A stretch of DNA of 64,000 bases from Arthrobacter sp. CJ23 (lineage in GTDB: Bacteria > Actinomycetota > Actinomycetes > Actinomycetales > Micrococcaceae), in contig NZ_CP102950.1 of the NCBI RefSeq assembly GCF_024741795.1, positions 2,356,001-2,420,000 on the forward strand. Direction: 5' to 3'. The notes beneath the pieces are model-generated. The model ran no database searches, was not told the DNA's origin, and saw nothing but the letters and a program-made list of their open reading frames with translations. Below, piece after piece: positions 42,462 to 52,828 of this stretch (positions within the stretch are counted from its first letter, which is position 1; every line of letters begins with the position of its first letter). The position numbers and the translations under genes are program-made.

Positions 42462-44270
42462 GTGGATACGTCGAACAACGACTTCGGACGGACAACTCCG
42501 GAGGAACCGACCGCAGCAGCGGAAGGGGTGACGGCCCGCGTACCGGCCGCCGTGCCGCCGTCGGACCCTGCCGGCGACATGACCGTGGCCGAGCGCCAGA
42601 TCAACATCCTGCGCGACAAACTGCGCCACATTGACCGGCAACTGGCCGCAGCCACCCAGAACAACACCAAGCTGGTGACGATGCTGGAGGCGGCCAAGGC
42701 CGAGATCCTCCGCCTGAAAGGCGCCCTGGAACAGGAAGGCCAGCCGCCCTACAGTTTCGGCACCGTGGTCCAGATCAACCCGCGCCGGCTGCCCACCGCG
42801 GGCAGTTCCGGCCAGGCCGCCACGGAGGAATCCGTGGACATCTTCAACGCGGGCCGGAAGATGCGCGTCGGCATCAGCCCGCTGGTCAACGTCAACCAGC
42901 TCGCCGTGGGCCAGGAAGTCCTGCTCAACGAGGCCCTCCTGATCGTCGCCGGACTCGGCTACGAACGCGCCGGCGAACTGGTCACGCTCAAGGAACTGCT
43001 GGGCAAGGACCGTGCCCTGGTGGTGGGCCGCGCCGACGAGGAACGCGTGGTGCGCCTCTCGGGCGCCCTGCAGGGCCAGCACCTGAAAATCGGTGACGCC
43101 TTGTCGCTGGATTCCCGAACGGGCTACGCCCTGGAAAAGGTGCCCCGCGCAGAAGTCGAGAACCTCGTCCTCGAGGAAGTCCCGGACATCACCTACGAGG
43201 ACATCGGCGGACTGGGCCCGCAGATCGAACAGATCCGCGACGCCGTCGAGCTTCCCTTCCTGCACCCGGACCTGTACCGCGAACACGGCCTCAAGGCCCC
43301 CAAAGGCATCCTGCTGTACGGCCCGCCGGGCTGCGGCAAGACCCTCATCGCCAAGGCCGTGGCCAACTCGCTGGCGGCACGTGCCGCCGAGCGTGCCGGC
43401 AACCTCGACCTCAAGAGCTACTTCCTGAACATCAAGGGCCCCGAGCTCCTCGACAAGTACGTTGGTGAAACCGAACGGCACATCCGCCAGATCTTCGCCC
43501 GCGCCCGGGAAAAGGCCTCGGACGGCAGCCCCGTGGTGGTGTTCTTCGACGAGATGGACTCCCTGTTCCGCACCCGCGGCACCGGCGTGTCCTCCGACGT
43601 CGAGACCACCATCGTGCCGCAGCTGCTGAGCGAGATCGACGGCGTGGAGCGGCTCGACAACGTGATCGTCATCGGTGCCTCCAACCGTGAGGACATGATC
43701 GACCCGGCCATCCTGCGTCCCGGCCGCCTGGACGTGAAGGTCAAGATCCAGCGCCCCGATGCCGAGGCCGCCGCCGATATCTTCAGCAAATACATCACCA
43801 CCGACCTCCCGTTCCATGCCACCGACCTGGCCGAGTACGGCGGAGACGTCCAGGCCACCGTGGACGCCATGGTCCAGCGGACGGTGGAAGCCATGTACTC
43901 CACCGAGAAGTCCAACGAGTACCTCGAAGTCACGTACGCCAACGGCGACACCGAGATGCTCTACTTCAAGGACTTCAACTCCGGCGCCGTGGTGCAGAAC
44001 GTGGTGGACCGTGCCAAGAAGTACGCCATCAAGGACCTGCTGACCACCAACCAGAAGGGCCTGCGCATCGACCACCTGCTCCGCGCCGTGGTGGATGAGT
44101 TCCGCGAGCACGAGGACATGCCCAACACCACCAACCCGGATGACTGGGCACGCATCTCCGGCAAGAAGGGCGAACGCATCACCTACATCCGCACCATCGT
44201 CCAGGGCAAGGCCGGCCAGGAGCCCGGGAAGTCGATCGAAACGACGCCCAACACCGGCCAGTACCTGTGA
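42462..44270 (+). CDS. arc: Proteasome-associated AAA ATPase ARC/Mpa
   Basis: Hexameric ATPase that recognises pupylated proteins, unfolds them and feeds the 20S core. The 602-residue protein has an N-terminal coiled coil that binds Pup (about residues 40-95), OB-type domains (about 100-240), and one AAA domain with Walker A GPPGCGKT at residues 287-294 and Walker [10 protein letters not shown]. The C-terminus is GQYL, a hydrophobic-Tyr-X tail that docks into the core particle. Start GTG is about 10 nt after AGGAAGGGG, with TAAGGT at 42425-42430 as a likely -10. Confidence 0.97.
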   Translation: MDTSNNDFGRTTPEEPTAAAEGVTARVPAAVPPSDPAGDMTVAERQINILRDKLRHIDRQLAAATQNNTKLVTMLEAAKAEILRLKGALEQEGQPPYSFGTVVQINPRRLPTAGSSGQAATEESVDIFNAGRKMRVGISPLVNVNQLAVGQEVLLNEALLIVAGLGYERAGELVTLKELLGKDRALVVGRADEERVVRLSGALQGQHLKIGDALSLDSRTGYALEKVPRAEVENLVLEEVPDITYEDIGGLGPQIEQIRDAVELPFLHPDLYREHGLKAPKGILLYGPPGCGKTLIAKAVANSLAARAAERAGNLDLKSYFLNIKGPELLDKYVGETERHIRQIFARAREKASDGSPVVVFFDEMDSLFRTRGTGVSSDVETTIVPQLLSEIDGVERLDNVIVIGASNREDMIDPAILRPGRLDVKVKIQRPDAEAAADIFSKYITTDLPFHATDLAEYGGDVQATVDAMVQRTVEAMYSTEKSNEYLEVTYANGDTEMLYFKDFNSGAVVQNVVDRAKKYAIKDLLTTNQKGLRIDHLLRAVVDEFREHEDMPNTTNPDDWARISGKKGERITYIRTIVQGKAGQEPGKSIETTPNTGQYL

Positions 44271-45940
44271 CGGGGCACCCCGAGGGCGCGCCGTCCGAGA
44301 AGCTTCCCGTCGGCGGCGCCATGCGCGTCATGGGTTCGGAGACCGAATACGGCATCCACGCGCCGTCGGCCCCGGGCGCGAACGCCACCATGATGTCCGC
44401 ACGGATCATCCAGGCCTACGCCGCCGTCACACGGCAGCGTGCCGCCGGCGGTGCCGAAACACGGTGGGACTACACGGACGAGGAACCGCTCCACGACGCG
44501 CGCGGCTGGACCCTTGAGCGGGCCTCCGCGGATCCGAGCCAGCTGACCGACCAGCCCCCCGTGCTCGACGCCGAGGCCGTCGCCTTGGCCTATGGCCGGC
44601 AGGAGCTGGAATCCGACGGCGCGGACGAATCCGGTTCGCTCCTCATGAACATGGTCCTGGGCAACGGGGCACGGCTGTACGTGGACCACGCCCACCCCGA
44701 ATACTCGAGCCCCGAAGTTACCAACCCCCGGGATGTTGTCACCTGGGATGCCGCCGGGGACCTCGTGGCACTCGCTACGGTGCGCAGGGTGGCCTCGGAT
44801 CCGGAGCTGCCGGCCATCAATCTCTACAAGAACAACACGGACAACAAGTCCGTCTCCTACGGCTCGCATGAGAACTACCTCATGCCCCGCTCCGTGCCGT
44901 TCGGTGACATCATCCGTGGCCTGACGCCGTTCTTCGTCTCGCGCCAGGTGGTGTGCGGCGCCGGCCGGGTCGGCCGGGGCCAGGACAGCTCCACGCCCGG
45001 CTACCAGATCAGCCAGCGCGCCGACTTCTTCGAGGCCGAGGTAGGCCTCGAGACCACCATCCGGCGGCCCATTATCAACACCCGCGATGAGCCCCATGCC
45101 ACGGCGGACAAGTACCGCCGGCTCCACGTGATCATCGGCGACGCGAACCTCAGCCAGGTCTCCAACTACCTGAAGTTCGGAACCACCGCCATGGTGCTCA
45201 GCCTCATCGAAGCCGGCCAGGCGCCGAAGATCGAAGTCCACGAACCGGTCCAGGCCCTGCAAACCGTCAGCCATGACACCTCCCTCACCGCCACGGTCCG
45301 GCTCCTGGACGGGCGAAGGGTCACCGCCTTGGACATCCAGTGGATCTACTACGAGGCCGCGGCCAAGCTCGCCCAGGAATCGGGCGTATCCGATGCCTTC
45401 ACCGGCGACGGCCACACCCACGAAGTCCTGGAGCGCTGGGAGGCCACCCTGACCGCCCTCGGCGGAGACCTGGCCGCCGCGGCATCTTCAGTGGAGTGGC
45501 TGGCCAAGATGTCCCTCCTCGACGGCTACCGCAACCGCGACGGCCTCGCCTGGAACGATGCCCGGCTGGGCCTCGTGGACCTGCAGTGGTCGGACATCCG
45601 TCCCGAAAAGGGCTTGTACCACCGCCTGCTGTCCCGGGACAGGATGCAGAGAATCGTCGACGACGGCGACATCAGCCGCGCGGTGCTGGAACCGCCGTCG
45701 GACACCCGCGCCTTCTTCCGCGGAAAATGCGTGTCCAACTTCGGCAACGACGTGGTCGGGGCCAGCTGGGATTCGGTCATTTTCGATGTCCCGGGAATGG
45801 GCAAACTGCAGCGTGTGCCCACGCGGGAGCCGCTGCGGGGAACCGAATTCCTGACAGGGCCGCTGTTCCGGCGCCACGCGGATGCGGCGTCGTTCCTGGC
45901 CGAACTGATGGGGCAGAACACCGCTCCGCCACGGGCTTAA
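44267..45940 (+). CDS. dop: Pup deamidase/depupylase Dop
   Basis: Converts the C-terminal Gln of Pup to Glu and removes Pup from substrates. The 557-residue protein shares the glutamine-synthetase-like fold with Paf[19 protein letters not shown] at the start, [11 protein letters not shown], the long [21 protein letters not shown] segment and [10 protein letters not shown]. An insertion of about 80 residues near residues 50-130 (the Dop loop region) separates it from PafA. Its GTG overlaps the arc stop (GTGA), so translation is coupled. There are 17 extra residues before the conserved [11 protein letters not shown]. Confidence 0.95.
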   Translation: MTGHPEGAPSEKLPVGGAMRVMGSETEYGIHAPSAPGANATMMSARIIQAYAAVTRQRAAGGAETRWDYTDEEPLHDARGWTLERASADPSQLTDQPPVLDAEAVALAYGRQELESDGADESGSLLMNMVLGNGARLYVDHAHPEYSSPEVTNPRDVVTWDAAGDLVALATVRRVASDPELPAINLYKNNTDNKSVSYGSHENYLMPRSVPFGDIIRGLTPFFVSRQVVCGAGRVGRGQDSSTPGYQISQRADFFEAEVGLETTIRRPIINTRDEPHATADKYRRLHVIIGDANLSQVSNYLKFGTTAMVLSLIEAGQAPKIEVHEPVQALQTVSHDTSLTATVRLLDGRRVTALDIQWIYYEAAAKLAQESGVSDAFTGDGHTHEVLERWEATLTALGGDLAAAASSVEWLAKMSLLDGYRNRDGLAWNDARLGLVDLQWSDIRPEKGLYHRLLSRDRMQRIVDDGDISRAVLEPPSDTRAFFRGKCVSNFGNDVVGASWDSVIFDVPGMGKLQRVPTREPLRGTEFLTGPLFRRHADAASFLAELMGQNTAPPRA

Positions 45941-46000
45941 CCGAGGGCCCCGCAAAGCAGGGCGAAGCGGCTGCAGCCGTGGCAATATGGCATTAAGGAA

Positions 46001-46018
46001 GTCCCCACAGGCGGGGAC
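46001..46018 (+). promoter_or_regulatory. Hairpin just upstream of the pup ribosome binding site
   Basis: gtcccc-acaggc-ggggac forms a 6-bp stem 9 nt before GGGAGAAGG, the pup ribosome binding site. It could affect pup translation or mark the end of the dop transcript. Function not shown. Confidence 0.35.
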
Positions 46019-46037
46019 GGACAGTAGGGAGAAGGAA

Positions 46038-46241
46038 ATGGCAGCGCAGGAGCAACAACAACCACAGTCACGCGAGACTGAATCCGAGGTGGACGTCCCC
46101 GAGGCCCCGCCGGCAGCTCCGGAGGCCCAGGCCTCGGCAGCCACCCAGGGAGTGGATGATCTTCTGGACGAAATCGACGGCGTGCTGGAATCCAACGCCG
46201 AGGAATTCGTCCGGGCCTTCGTCCAAAAAGGCGGCCAGTAG
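46038..46241 (+). CDS. pup: Prokaryotic ubiquitin-like protein Pup
   Basis: A 67-residue, mostly disordered, Gln/Glu-rich protein ending GGQ. Conserved features: the [20 protein letters not shown] helix that binds ARC, and the final [11 protein letters not shown]. The C-terminal Gln must be deamidated by Dop before ligation. The start ATG at 46038 follows GGGAGAAGGAA; an ATG 51 nt upstream is less likely. 80 nt separate it from prcB, and a hairpin lies in that gap. Confidence 0.97.
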   Translation: MAAQEQQQPQSRETESEVDVPEAPPAAPEAQASAATQGVDDLLDEIDGVLESNAEEFVRAFVQKGGQ

Positions 46242-46264
46242 CCGCGGCGGAACAAGGTTGTACG

Positions 46265-46290
46265 GCCCGGCCGGTGTGAGGCCGCCGGGC
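46265..46290 (+). promoter_or_regulatory. Hairpin between pup and prcB
   Basis: A 7-bp stem, gcccggc at 46265-46271 with gccgggc at 46284-46290, lies 30 nt before the prcB start. It may lower read-through and so make Pup more abundant than the core subunits, or protect mRNA ends. No U-tract follows. Confidence 0.35.
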
Positions 46291-46320
46291 ATCGGATGTG
46301 AGAGTCGAAGGAGCGCAGCA

Positions 46321-47130
46321 ATGCAGGACCTACCCGCCCGCCACCTGGCCACCCAGGCAACGTCCTCGTTTACCGAGCATCTGCAACGCTCCAGGCCGGA
46401 GCTGCTTCCCTTCGGCCAGGCTCTTCCGGCGGGGAGCGTCCCGCCCACGCCGCACGCCACCACCATCGTCGCGATCTCCTATGCGGGAGGTGTGCTGATG
46501 GCGGGGGACAGGCGCGCCACCATGGGCAACGTCATCGCCAGCCGCCACATTGAAAAGGTCTTCCCGGCCGACCAGTTCTCGGTCCTTGGCATCGCGGGCA
46601 CGGCCGGCCTGGCCATCGACATCACGCGGCTGTTCCAGGTTGAGCTGGAGCACTACGAAAAAATCGAAGGAACCCTCCTCAGCCTGGATGGCAAGGCCAA
46701 CCGGCTCGGTGCCATGATCCGGGGAAACCTGCCCATGGCCATGCAGGGCCTCGCCGTGGTCCCGCTTTTCGCCGGCTTCGACACCGTCATGGGCGTCGGC
46801 CGGCTGTTCTCCTACGACGTGACCGGCGGCCGCTATGAGGAGCAGGAGCACCACTCGGTGGGCTCCGGTTCCGTCTTCGCGCGGGGCGCCCTCAAGAAAC
46901 TGTGGCGGCCGAACCTCACGGAGGAAGAGGCCGTCGCGGTCGCCGTCGAGGCACTATACGACGCCGCCGACGACGACTCGGCCACCGGCGGCCCCGACGC
47001 CGTTCGGCAGCTCTGGCCGGTGGTCTACACGGTGAACCGGGCCGGAAACCGCCGCATCCCCGAACGGGATCTGGCGGCCATCGCCGAAGGAATAGTCGAA
47101 TCGCGCACCGTCGCACGGAGGGAGGCCTGA
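46321..47130 (+). CDS. prcB: 20S proteasome beta subunit PrcB
   Basis: Catalytic subunit of the 20S core. The 269-residue precursor has a propeptide of 46 residues that is removed to expose the nucleophile Thr47 (PPTPHA then TTIVAIS). Supporting residues Asp/Arg in [12 protein letters not shown] and Lys in HIEKVF are present. It ends with a helical C-terminal part. The ATG at 46321 follows GAAGGAG. prcA begins one base after the stop. Confidence 0.97.
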   Translation: MQDLPARHLATQATSSFTEHLQRSRPELLPFGQALPAGSVPPTPHATTIVAISYAGGVLMAGDRRATMGNVIASRHIEKVFPADQFSVLGIAGTAGLAIDITRLFQVELEHYEKIEGTLLSLDGKANRLGAMIRGNLPMAMQGLAVVPLFAGFDTVMGVGRLFSYDVTGGRYEEQEHHSVGSGSVFARGALKKLWRPNLTEEEAVAVAVEALYDAADDDSATGGPDAVRQLWPVVYTVNRAGNRRIPERDLAAIAEGIVESRTVARREA

Positions 47131-47131
47131 G

Positions 47132-47839
47132 ATGACCCAGCAGTTCTACGTATCGCCCGAACAGCTGATGAAGGACCGTGCGGACTTCGCACGGAAGGGC
47201 ATCGCACGGGGACGCTCCGTGGTGGTGGTCAGTTGCGCCGACGGAATTGCCTTCGTGGCCGAGAACCCCTCGCCGTCCCTGCACAAAATCGGCGAGATCT
47301 ACGACAAGATCGGTTTCGCCGCGGTCGGCAAGTACAACGAATTCGAAAGCCTCCGGCAGGCCGGCGTCCGGTACGCCGATGTGCGCGGCTATTCCTATGA
47401 CCGGGAGGACGTCACAGCACGCGGGCTGGCCAGCGTCTACGCGCAGAGCCTCGGTGCTGTGTTCACAGCCGAGCAGAAGCCTTTTGAGGTTGAGCTGGCA
47501 GTGGCCGAAGTCGGGCTGAACCAGGCCGACGACCACCTTTACCGGCTCACCTTTGACGGGTCCATCGCCGACGAGAACGGCTTTGTGGTGATGGGGGGCC
47601 TCGCGGAACAGGTGGCAGACGTGGTCAGGGCCGGGTGGAAATCCGAACTGGACCTGGCCGCCGCGATGCGCCTGGCCGTCAAGGCCCTGGCAACGGACAA
47701 AGAGGTGGACGCCCTGCCGGCCACCGCCGTCGAGATCGCCGTACTGGACCGCGGTTCGGAAAGCAGCAGGGGATCGCGCAGGGCCTTCCGCCGACTGGGA
47801 GCGGAAGACATCACACAGCTGCTGGCTGAGGAGGCCTGA
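47132..47839 (+). CDS. prcA: 20S proteasome alpha subunit PrcA
   Basis: Non-catalytic 235-residue subunit forming the outer rings. It begins [27 protein letters not shown], the N-terminal gate region of actinobacterial alpha subunits. There is no N-terminal Thr. It has the [17 protein letters not shown] segment of the family. It lies directly after prcB and before pafA, so the core subunits and the ligase share a transcript. Confidence 0.97.
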   Translation: MTQQFYVSPEQLMKDRADFARKGIARGRSVVVVSCADGIAFVAENPSPSLHKIGEIYDKIGFAAVGKYNEFESLRQAGVRYADVRGYSYDREDVTARGLASVYAQSLGAVFTAEQKPFEVELAVAEVGLNQADDHLYRLTFDGSIADENGFVVMGGLAEQVADVVRAGWKSELDLAAAMRLAVKALATDKEVDALPATAVEIAVLDRGSESSRGSRRAFRRLGAEDITQLLAEEA

Positions 47840-47840
47840 G

Positions 47841-49205
47841 ATGGATAAGAGGATTTTCGGCATCGAGACCGAGTTCGGCATCTCGTATTCGAGTCCGGAC
47901 TCACGTCCACTGGCCCCGGAGGAGGTCGCCAGGTACTTGTTCCGCAAAGTGGTCAGCTGGGGACGTTCTTCCAATGTGTTCCTGACCAACGGTTCGCGGC
48001 TTTACCTTGACGTCGGCTCGCATCCCGAATACGCGACGGCTGAATGCGACGACCTCGCCCAGCTCATCGCGCATGACCGCGCGGGCGAGCTCATCCTTGA
48101 CGACCTGGTGGACGAAGCACAGATGCGCTTGTCCGCCGAGGGATTCAACGGCACCGTGTACCTGTTCAAGAACAACACGGACTCCGCAGGGAACTCCTAC
48201 GGAAGCCACGAAAACTACCTCATCCCGCGCAGGGGCGAATTCTCCCGGCTGGCCGAAATCCTCATCCCGTTCCTCGTCACCCGCCAGCTGATTGCCGGCG
48301 CCGGCAAGGTGCTGAAGACCCCGCACGGGGCCACGTTCGCGTTCTCGCAGCGGGCCGACCACATCTGGGAGGGCGTCTCCTCCGCCACCACCAGGTCCAG
48401 GCCCATCATCAACACCCGCGATGAGCCGCACGCCGATGCGGAGTTCTTCCGGCGCCTGCACGTGATCGTCGGCGACTCCAACATGTCGGAAACCTCGGCC
48501 CTGCTCAAGGTGGGGACAGTGGACCTCATCCTGCGCATGATCGAGGCCGGAGTCATCATGCGGGACATGCGCATGGAGAACCCCATCCGCAGCATCCGGG
48601 AGATCTCGCACGACCTCACCGGCCGGGCCCTGGTGCGGCTGGCGAACGGCCGGCAGCTATCGGCACTTGAGATCCAGCGCGAATACTTCGCCAAGGTCAC
48701 CGAGTTCGTCGCCGCCAACGGCGCCCACAACGCCCACGTGCCGCTCATCCTCGACCTGTGGGGACGGACCCTGGACGCGATCGAAAGCGGCGACACCAGC
48801 GGCATCGATACCGAGGTGGACTGGGCCATCAAGAAGAAGCTCATGGACAGCTACATGCAGCGGCATGGCATCGGCCTTGATTCGGCCCGGATCGCCCAGC
48901 TGGACCTGACGTACCACGACATCTCCCGCCAGCGCGGTCTGTACTACCTGCTGCAGTCCCGCGGCGCCGTCAAGAGGGTCGTCACCGAGACCGAGGTCAA
49001 GGACGCCGTGGACGCTCCGCCCCAGACGACGCGCGCCAAGCTCCGTGGAGACTTCGTCCGTAGGGCCCAGGAACTTGGCCGGGACTACACCGTTGACTGG
49101 GTCCACCTGAAGCTGAACGACCGCGCCCACCAGACCATTCTGTGCAAGGATCCCTTCCGCAGTGTCGATGAGCGGGTCGACGCACTCCTTGATTCAATGA
49201 GCTGA
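47841..49205 (+). CDS. pafA: Pup-protein ligase PafA
   Basis: Joins the deamidated Pup C-terminus to lysines of target proteins. The 454-residue protein has the glutamine-synthetase-like motif [13 protein letters not shown] at the start, [35 protein letters not shown] and [14 protein letters not shown]. It lacks the long insertion found in Dop, which separates the two paralogues. The ATG follows the prcA stop by one base. Confidence 0.97.
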   Translation: MDKRIFGIETEFGISYSSPDSRPLAPEEVARYLFRKVVSWGRSSNVFLTNGSRLYLDVGSHPEYATAECDDLAQLIAHDRAGELILDDLVDEAQMRLSAEGFNGTVYLFKNNTDSAGNSYGSHENYLIPRRGEFSRLAEILIPFLVTRQLIAGAGKVLKTPHGATFAFSQRADHIWEGVSSATTRSRPIINTRDEPHADAEFFRRLHVIVGDSNMSETSALLKVGTVDLILRMIEAGVIMRDMRMENPIRSIREISHDLTGRALVRLANGRQLSALEIQREYFAKVTEFVAANGAHNAHVPLILDLWGRTLDAIESGDTSGIDTEVDWAIKKKLMDSYMQRHGIGLDSARIAQLDLTYHDISRQRGLYYLLQSRGAVKRVVTETEVKDAVDAPPQTTRAKLRGDFVRRAQELGRDYTVDWVHLKLNDRAHQTILCKDPFRSVDERVDALLDSMS

Positions 49206-49232
49206 CTCCCAGCTTGGCGGGTTATTCTGGAT

Positions 49233-49283
49233 GGTGGCCTCTACGAGGCCGCCCAGTGCTTGGCCGCGCCCAGTGCGCGGCCA
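49233..49283 (+). promoter_or_regulatory. Two tandem hairpins after pafA
   Basis: A 9-bp stem (49233-49253, core ggcctc-tac-gaggcc) and a perfect 9-bp stem (tggccgcgc/gcgcggcca, 49261-49283, loop ccagt) stand side by side. TATTCT at 49223-49228 could be a -10 for the lipoprotein gene, which would put both hairpins in its leader. Otherwise they terminate the proteasome operon. Confidence 0.5.
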
Positions 49284-49316
49284 GGCTCTCCTTGTGCCCC
49301 GACGAAAGTTCATTCT

Positions 49317-50240
49317 GTGCGCCGACTCCTAGCAATTCTCATTCCGGGCCTCCTGCTGCTCACCGCATGCGGAGGCAGCCCAAGCCCGGAGCCCACCAGC
49401 CAGTCAGCAGGCGAAACCGCCAAGCTTGACTCCGTCAAGGTCACGGACAACGGCGACAAGAAGGCTCCCGGCGTTGACTTCGCCAAGCCTTTGGAAGTTG
49501 CCGAGGCCACCGTGAAGGTGGTAGCCGAAGGCGGCGGCGACCGTGTCAAGGCCGGCCAGACGATCTCGGTCTCCTTCATCGCCCTGGACGGCAAGGACGG
49601 CAAGGCACTTGGTGACTCGTACGACACCGAGCCCGAAGCCATTGAGTTGAATGACGAATTCAAGGCCCAGGACGCCGTCCTGTACAACGCCTTCGTCGGT
49701 ACCAAGGTCGGCTCCCAGCTGGGCTATGCCGTCCCGTCGCAGGCCCAGACCGGCGAGGCCTCGAAGGAGACCCGCCTGTTCATTCTCAAGGTGACGTCCG
49801 TGAAGGACTCGGCCAAGGTCCTGGACAAGCCCGAAGGCGAAACCGTGACCCCGCCGGCCGGTCTGCCCACCGTCAAGGTCAACGACAAGGGCATCCCCGA
49901 GATCTCCGTGGAAGGCGTCAGCGCCCCCACACAGCTCATCGCCCAGGACCTCATCAAGGGCTCGGGCCCGGCGGTCACGGCCAGCAACACACTGACCGTC
50001 AACTACGTGGGCGTCAACCTCGTGGGCGGCGTGAAGTTCGATTCCAGCTTCGACCGCGGCCAGCCCGCCAGCTTCCCGCTGACCGGCGTCATCAAGGGCT
50101 GGACCCAGGGACTTGCCGGCAAGACCGTCGGCTCGCGCGTCCTCCTGGTCATCCCGAAGGACCTCGCCTACGGTGAGGCAGGACAGGGCGAAGCCAAGGG
50201 TGACCTCGTGTTCGTCGTCGACATCCTCGGCGCCAAGTAG
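49317..50240 (+). CDS. FKBP-type peptidyl-prolyl isomerase lipoprotein
   Basis: A 307-residue secreted lipoprotein. A hydrophobic signal peptide leads to the lipobox LLLTAC, and the Cys would be lipidated. The C-terminal third is an FKBP domain (VNYVGVNLVGG, FDSSF, GWTQGLAG, VIPKDLAYGE). An earlier segment (about 50-170) resembles a degenerate FKBP half. It accelerates proline isomerisation in exported proteins. I use the GTG at 49317 because it gives a clean signal peptide; an in-frame ATG at 49260 would add 19 residues. Confidence 0.88.
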   Translation: MRRLLAILIPGLLLLTACGGSPSPEPTSQSAGETAKLDSVKVTDNGDKKAPGVDFAKPLEVAEATVKVVAEGGGDRVKAGQTISVSFIALDGKDGKALGDSYDTEPEAIELNDEFKAQDAVLYNAFVGTKVGSQLGYAVPSQAQTGEASKETRLFILKVTSVKDSAKVLDKPEGETVTPPAGLPTVKVNDKGIPEISVEGVSAPTQLIAQDLIKGSGPAVTASNTLTVNYVGVNLVGGVKFDSSFDRGQPASFPLTGVIKGWTQGLAGKTVGSRVLLVIPKDLAYGEAGQGEAKGDLVFVVDILGAK

Positions 50241-50301
50241 CCCCCAGCTGTTTCCACATATTTGTCCGTAACCCAACTCCGTATCCAAGCAAGGAGCAAC
50301 C

Positions 50302-50697
50302 ATGTCATTTGGTCAGCGTGATCTCGACCGCACGAAGCCGGAAATCGACTTCCCCGAAGGCGACGTTCCCACGGAACTCGTCATCACCGACATCATCGAA
50401 GGCAGCGGCGCTGAGGCCAAGGCCGGCGACACCGTTTCCACCCACTACGTGGGCGTCGCCTGGTCCACGGGCGAAGAATTCGACGCTTCCTGGGGCCGGG
50501 GCGCACCGCTGGACTTCCGCGTCGGCGTCGGCCAGGTCATCCAGGGCTGGGACCAGGGCCTGCTGGGCATGAAGGTCGGCGGCCGCCGCCGCCTGGAGAT
50601 CCCTTCCGAGCTTGCCTACGGCTCCCGCGGTGCCGGCGGAGCGATCAAGCCCAATGAAGCACTGATCTTCGTTGTGGACCTCGTCGCCGTCCGCTAA
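50302..50697 (+). CDS. FKBP-type peptidyl-prolyl isomerase (cytosolic)
   Basis: A 131-residue FKBP with no signal peptide. FKBP core motifs: THYVGVAWSTGEEFDASWGRG, VGVGQVIQGWDQGLLG, IPSELAYGSRGAG. It is 61 nt after the lipoprotein gene, with AAGGAGC before the ATG, so the two likely form an operon. A strong hairpin follows. It may work with the upstream FKBP on the two sides of the membrane, but no partner is shown. Confidence 0.92.
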   Translation: MSFGQRDLDRTKPEIDFPEGDVPTELVITDIIEGSGAEAKAGDTVSTHYVGVAWSTGEEFDASWGRGAPLDFRVGVGQVIQGWDQGLLGMKVGGRRRLEIPSELAYGSRGAGGAIKPNEALIFVVDLVAVR

Positions 50698-50736
50698 CCC
50701 AGGACGCCACGCAACACCCGCTTCGGATCGAAGCAC

Positions 50737-50790
50737 GAAGGCGCGTCATCTCCCGGAATCCATCCGGCAGGTGACGCGCCTTCACGCTTT
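50737..50790 (+). terminator. Hairpin after the FKBP gene
   Basis: A 12-bp stem (gaaggcgcgtca at 50737-50748 with its complement at 50772-50783) encloses a shorter inner stem, followed by ACGCTTT. It separates the FKBP operon from pafBC. Confidence 0.75.
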
Positions 50791-50817
50791 GCACGGGGAC
50801 TTTAGTAACGTGGCAGG

Positions 50818-52803
50818 GTGTCCGCATCACGTACTGAACGACTCCTCAATCTGCTCCTGGCCCTGTTGAACACGGAACTGGGGCTTTCCCGTGCCGTCCT
50901 GCGCGAGAAGGTTTACCACGACGACGCCGGGAATGACGTTGCCTTCGGACGCATGTTTGAGCGGGACAAGGTTGATCTGCGCCAGTTCGGCTTCGAGATC
51001 GAAACGATCACGGACCGGGGTTTCGGCGAGGACGACCCCGCATCCACGCGCTACCGCATCGGCAAGGAAGCCAACCGTCTGCCGGACGTGAGTCTGACTC
51101 CTGCCGAGTGCACCGTGCTGATGCTGGCCGCGCAGCTATGGGAGCGGGCCGCGCTGGGTTCCGCGGCGGTCAGCGCCATGCGGAAGCTGCAGGCGGGCGG
51201 CGGGCTCGCCGACGTCGAACTTCCCTCGGGCCTGCAGCCCCGCATCAAACCCGCCGGGCAGGCGTTCGACGACGTCGTGGCGGCCATGCACGGCCAGCAT
51301 CCCGTCAGCTTCGGCTACTTGGCCGGCAGCACCGGACGGGAGGAGTACCGGGTGGTGGAGCCTTGGGGGCTCGGCAGCCGTTTCGGGCAGTGGTACCTGG
51401 TGGGGCTGGACCGCGCACGCTCGGCCAAGCGTTTTTTCCGCCTGTCCCGGATGACGACCGCGGTCACCGTTGACACCAGCGGGACGTTCGAGCCGCCGGA
51501 GGCGTTCGACGCCCGCGCTGAGCTTGACACCCTTAGCGAGCTGCCCCTCCAGCGGGCGGTCCTTGACGTAGTGACGGGCCGGCTCCTCGGTCTCCGCAAG
51601 CGTGCCGAGGAAGATCCCGTCGACGGCGCGGGGCGCGAAGGCCGTGACCGGCTCAGCCTCACGTTCCGGGATCCGGAACAGCTCGCCGAAGAACTCGCGT
51701 CCTATGGGCCCAACGTCCACGTTGCTGCCCCGGCGGAATTGCGGGCAGCGGTGCTGCGCCGCCTGGAGGCTGCAGCGGCTTTCGCCGCGGCCCCCTCCAT
51801 CCCCGTGGATTTCCCGGACGCCGGACCGGTCCCGCGCGCCCGGAAGCGGACATCCGAGGAGCAGCTCACCCGCATGCTCCAGCTGGTTCCATTCCTGGTC
51901 CACCACCAGGGCCTGCACATCCAGGACGTCGCCGAGCGGTTCGGTGTCACACGCAAGGAACTGATCGAGGACCTGAAGATCCTCATCTGCTCCGGGCTGC
52001 CCGAGGGCTATCCGGACGAACTGCTGGACATCCAGTGGGAGAACGACCACGTCTACATCAGCGAGCACCTGGACTTGAACCGGCCCGTGCGCTTCAGCGA
52101 AGACGAAGCCGGCGCCCTCCTCACGGGCCTGGCCATGCTCGGGGACCTGCCGGCGCTGGCGGGCATGTCCGGGGACGTACTCGAATCGGTGACGCTCAAA
52201 CTGACCGGCGCAGCAGGCGGCGCCGGGCGCCTCGCCAGCTCGCTGGCAGGCCAATCCGTGGCACCGGAAGACTCACGGGCGTTCGAAACCATCACGCAGG
52301 CAATCCGCGACGGCCAGCAGCTGCGCCTGCGCTACTTCTCCCTCCAACGGGACTCCGTCTCCGAACGGGACGTCGACCCCCTGCGTCTGTATTCCCTGGA
52401 CAGGACCTGGTACTTCGAGGCCTACTGCCACAGCAAGCAGGGACTGCGGAACTTCCGGCTTGACCGCGTGGAGGAGCTCGAAGCCAACGGCCGGCCGGCG
52501 TCCGGCCTTGCCGTGGCCGCGGAAGGTTTCCCCGCGAAGCTCTTCACCACCAGCGATGACGACACCTTGGTGGTTCTGCAGCTGAGCCGGCAGGGAGCCG
52601 GCCTCGCCGATGACTATTACGCCGAACGGACTGCACCGCTGCCCGACGGCGGGATGCTGGCCGAGGTCCGGTTCGGCAGCACCGACTGGCTGCCCATGTT
52701 CGTGGCGCAGCACGGTGGAGCGGTCCGGGTTCTGGAGCCGCGCCCGGTGGGGCAGGCCATCGCGGACTGGCTCTCCGCCGCACTGGCGCAGTACGCAGAC
52801 TGA
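50818..52803 (+). CDS. pafBC: Fused PafB-PafC WYL-domain transcription regulator
   Basis: A 661-residue protein that joins the PafB and PafC halves, which are separate genes in Mycobacterium and fused in Arthrobacter-type bacteria. The N-terminal HTH (about 1-60) and WYL domain (about 130-230) are followed by a second HTH (VPFLVHHQGLHIQDVAERF) and WYL domain (to about 560) with a C-terminal WCX-type region. In mycobacteria PafBC activates LexA-independent DNA repair genes. TAACGT 6 nt before the GTG suggests a leaderless message of its own. Confidence 0.92.
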   Translation: MSASRTERLLNLLLALLNTELGLSRAVLREKVYHDDAGNDVAFGRMFERDKVDLRQFGFEIETITDRGFGEDDPASTRYRIGKEANRLPDVSLTPAECTVLMLAAQLWERAALGSAAVSAMRKLQAGGGLADVELPSGLQPRIKPAGQAFDDVVAAMHGQHPVSFGYLAGSTGREEYRVVEPWGLGSRFGQWYLVGLDRARSAKRFFRLSRMTTAVTVDTSGTFEPPEAFDARAELDTLSELPLQRAVLDVVTGRLLGLRKRAEEDPVDGAGREGRDRLSLTFRDPEQLAEELASYGPNVHVAAPAELRAAVLRRLEAAAAFAAAPSIPVDFPDAGPVPRARKRTSEEQLTRMLQLVPFLVHHQGLHIQDVAERFGVTRKELIEDLKILICSGLPEGYPDELLDIQWENDHVYISEHLDLNRPVRFSEDEAGALLTGLAMLGDLPALAGMSGDVLESVTLKLTGAAGGAGRLASSLAGQSVAPEDSRAFETITQAIRDGQQLRLRYFSLQRDSVSERDVDPLRLYSLDRTWYFEAYCHSKQGLRNFRLDRVEELEANGRPASGLAVAAEGFPAKLFTTSDDDTLVVLQLSRQGAGLADDYYAERTAPLPDGGMLAEVRFGSTDWLPMFVAQHGGAVRVLEPRPVGQAIADWLSAALAQYAD

Positions 52804-52828
52804 CATGCCGGCTCGCTAGACTACTCAG

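Noticed and set aside
42435..44111. Open frame of 558 codons on the minus strand opposite arc
   Set aside because: Antisense to the ARC ATPase, which has Walker motifs and the C-terminal docking tail.
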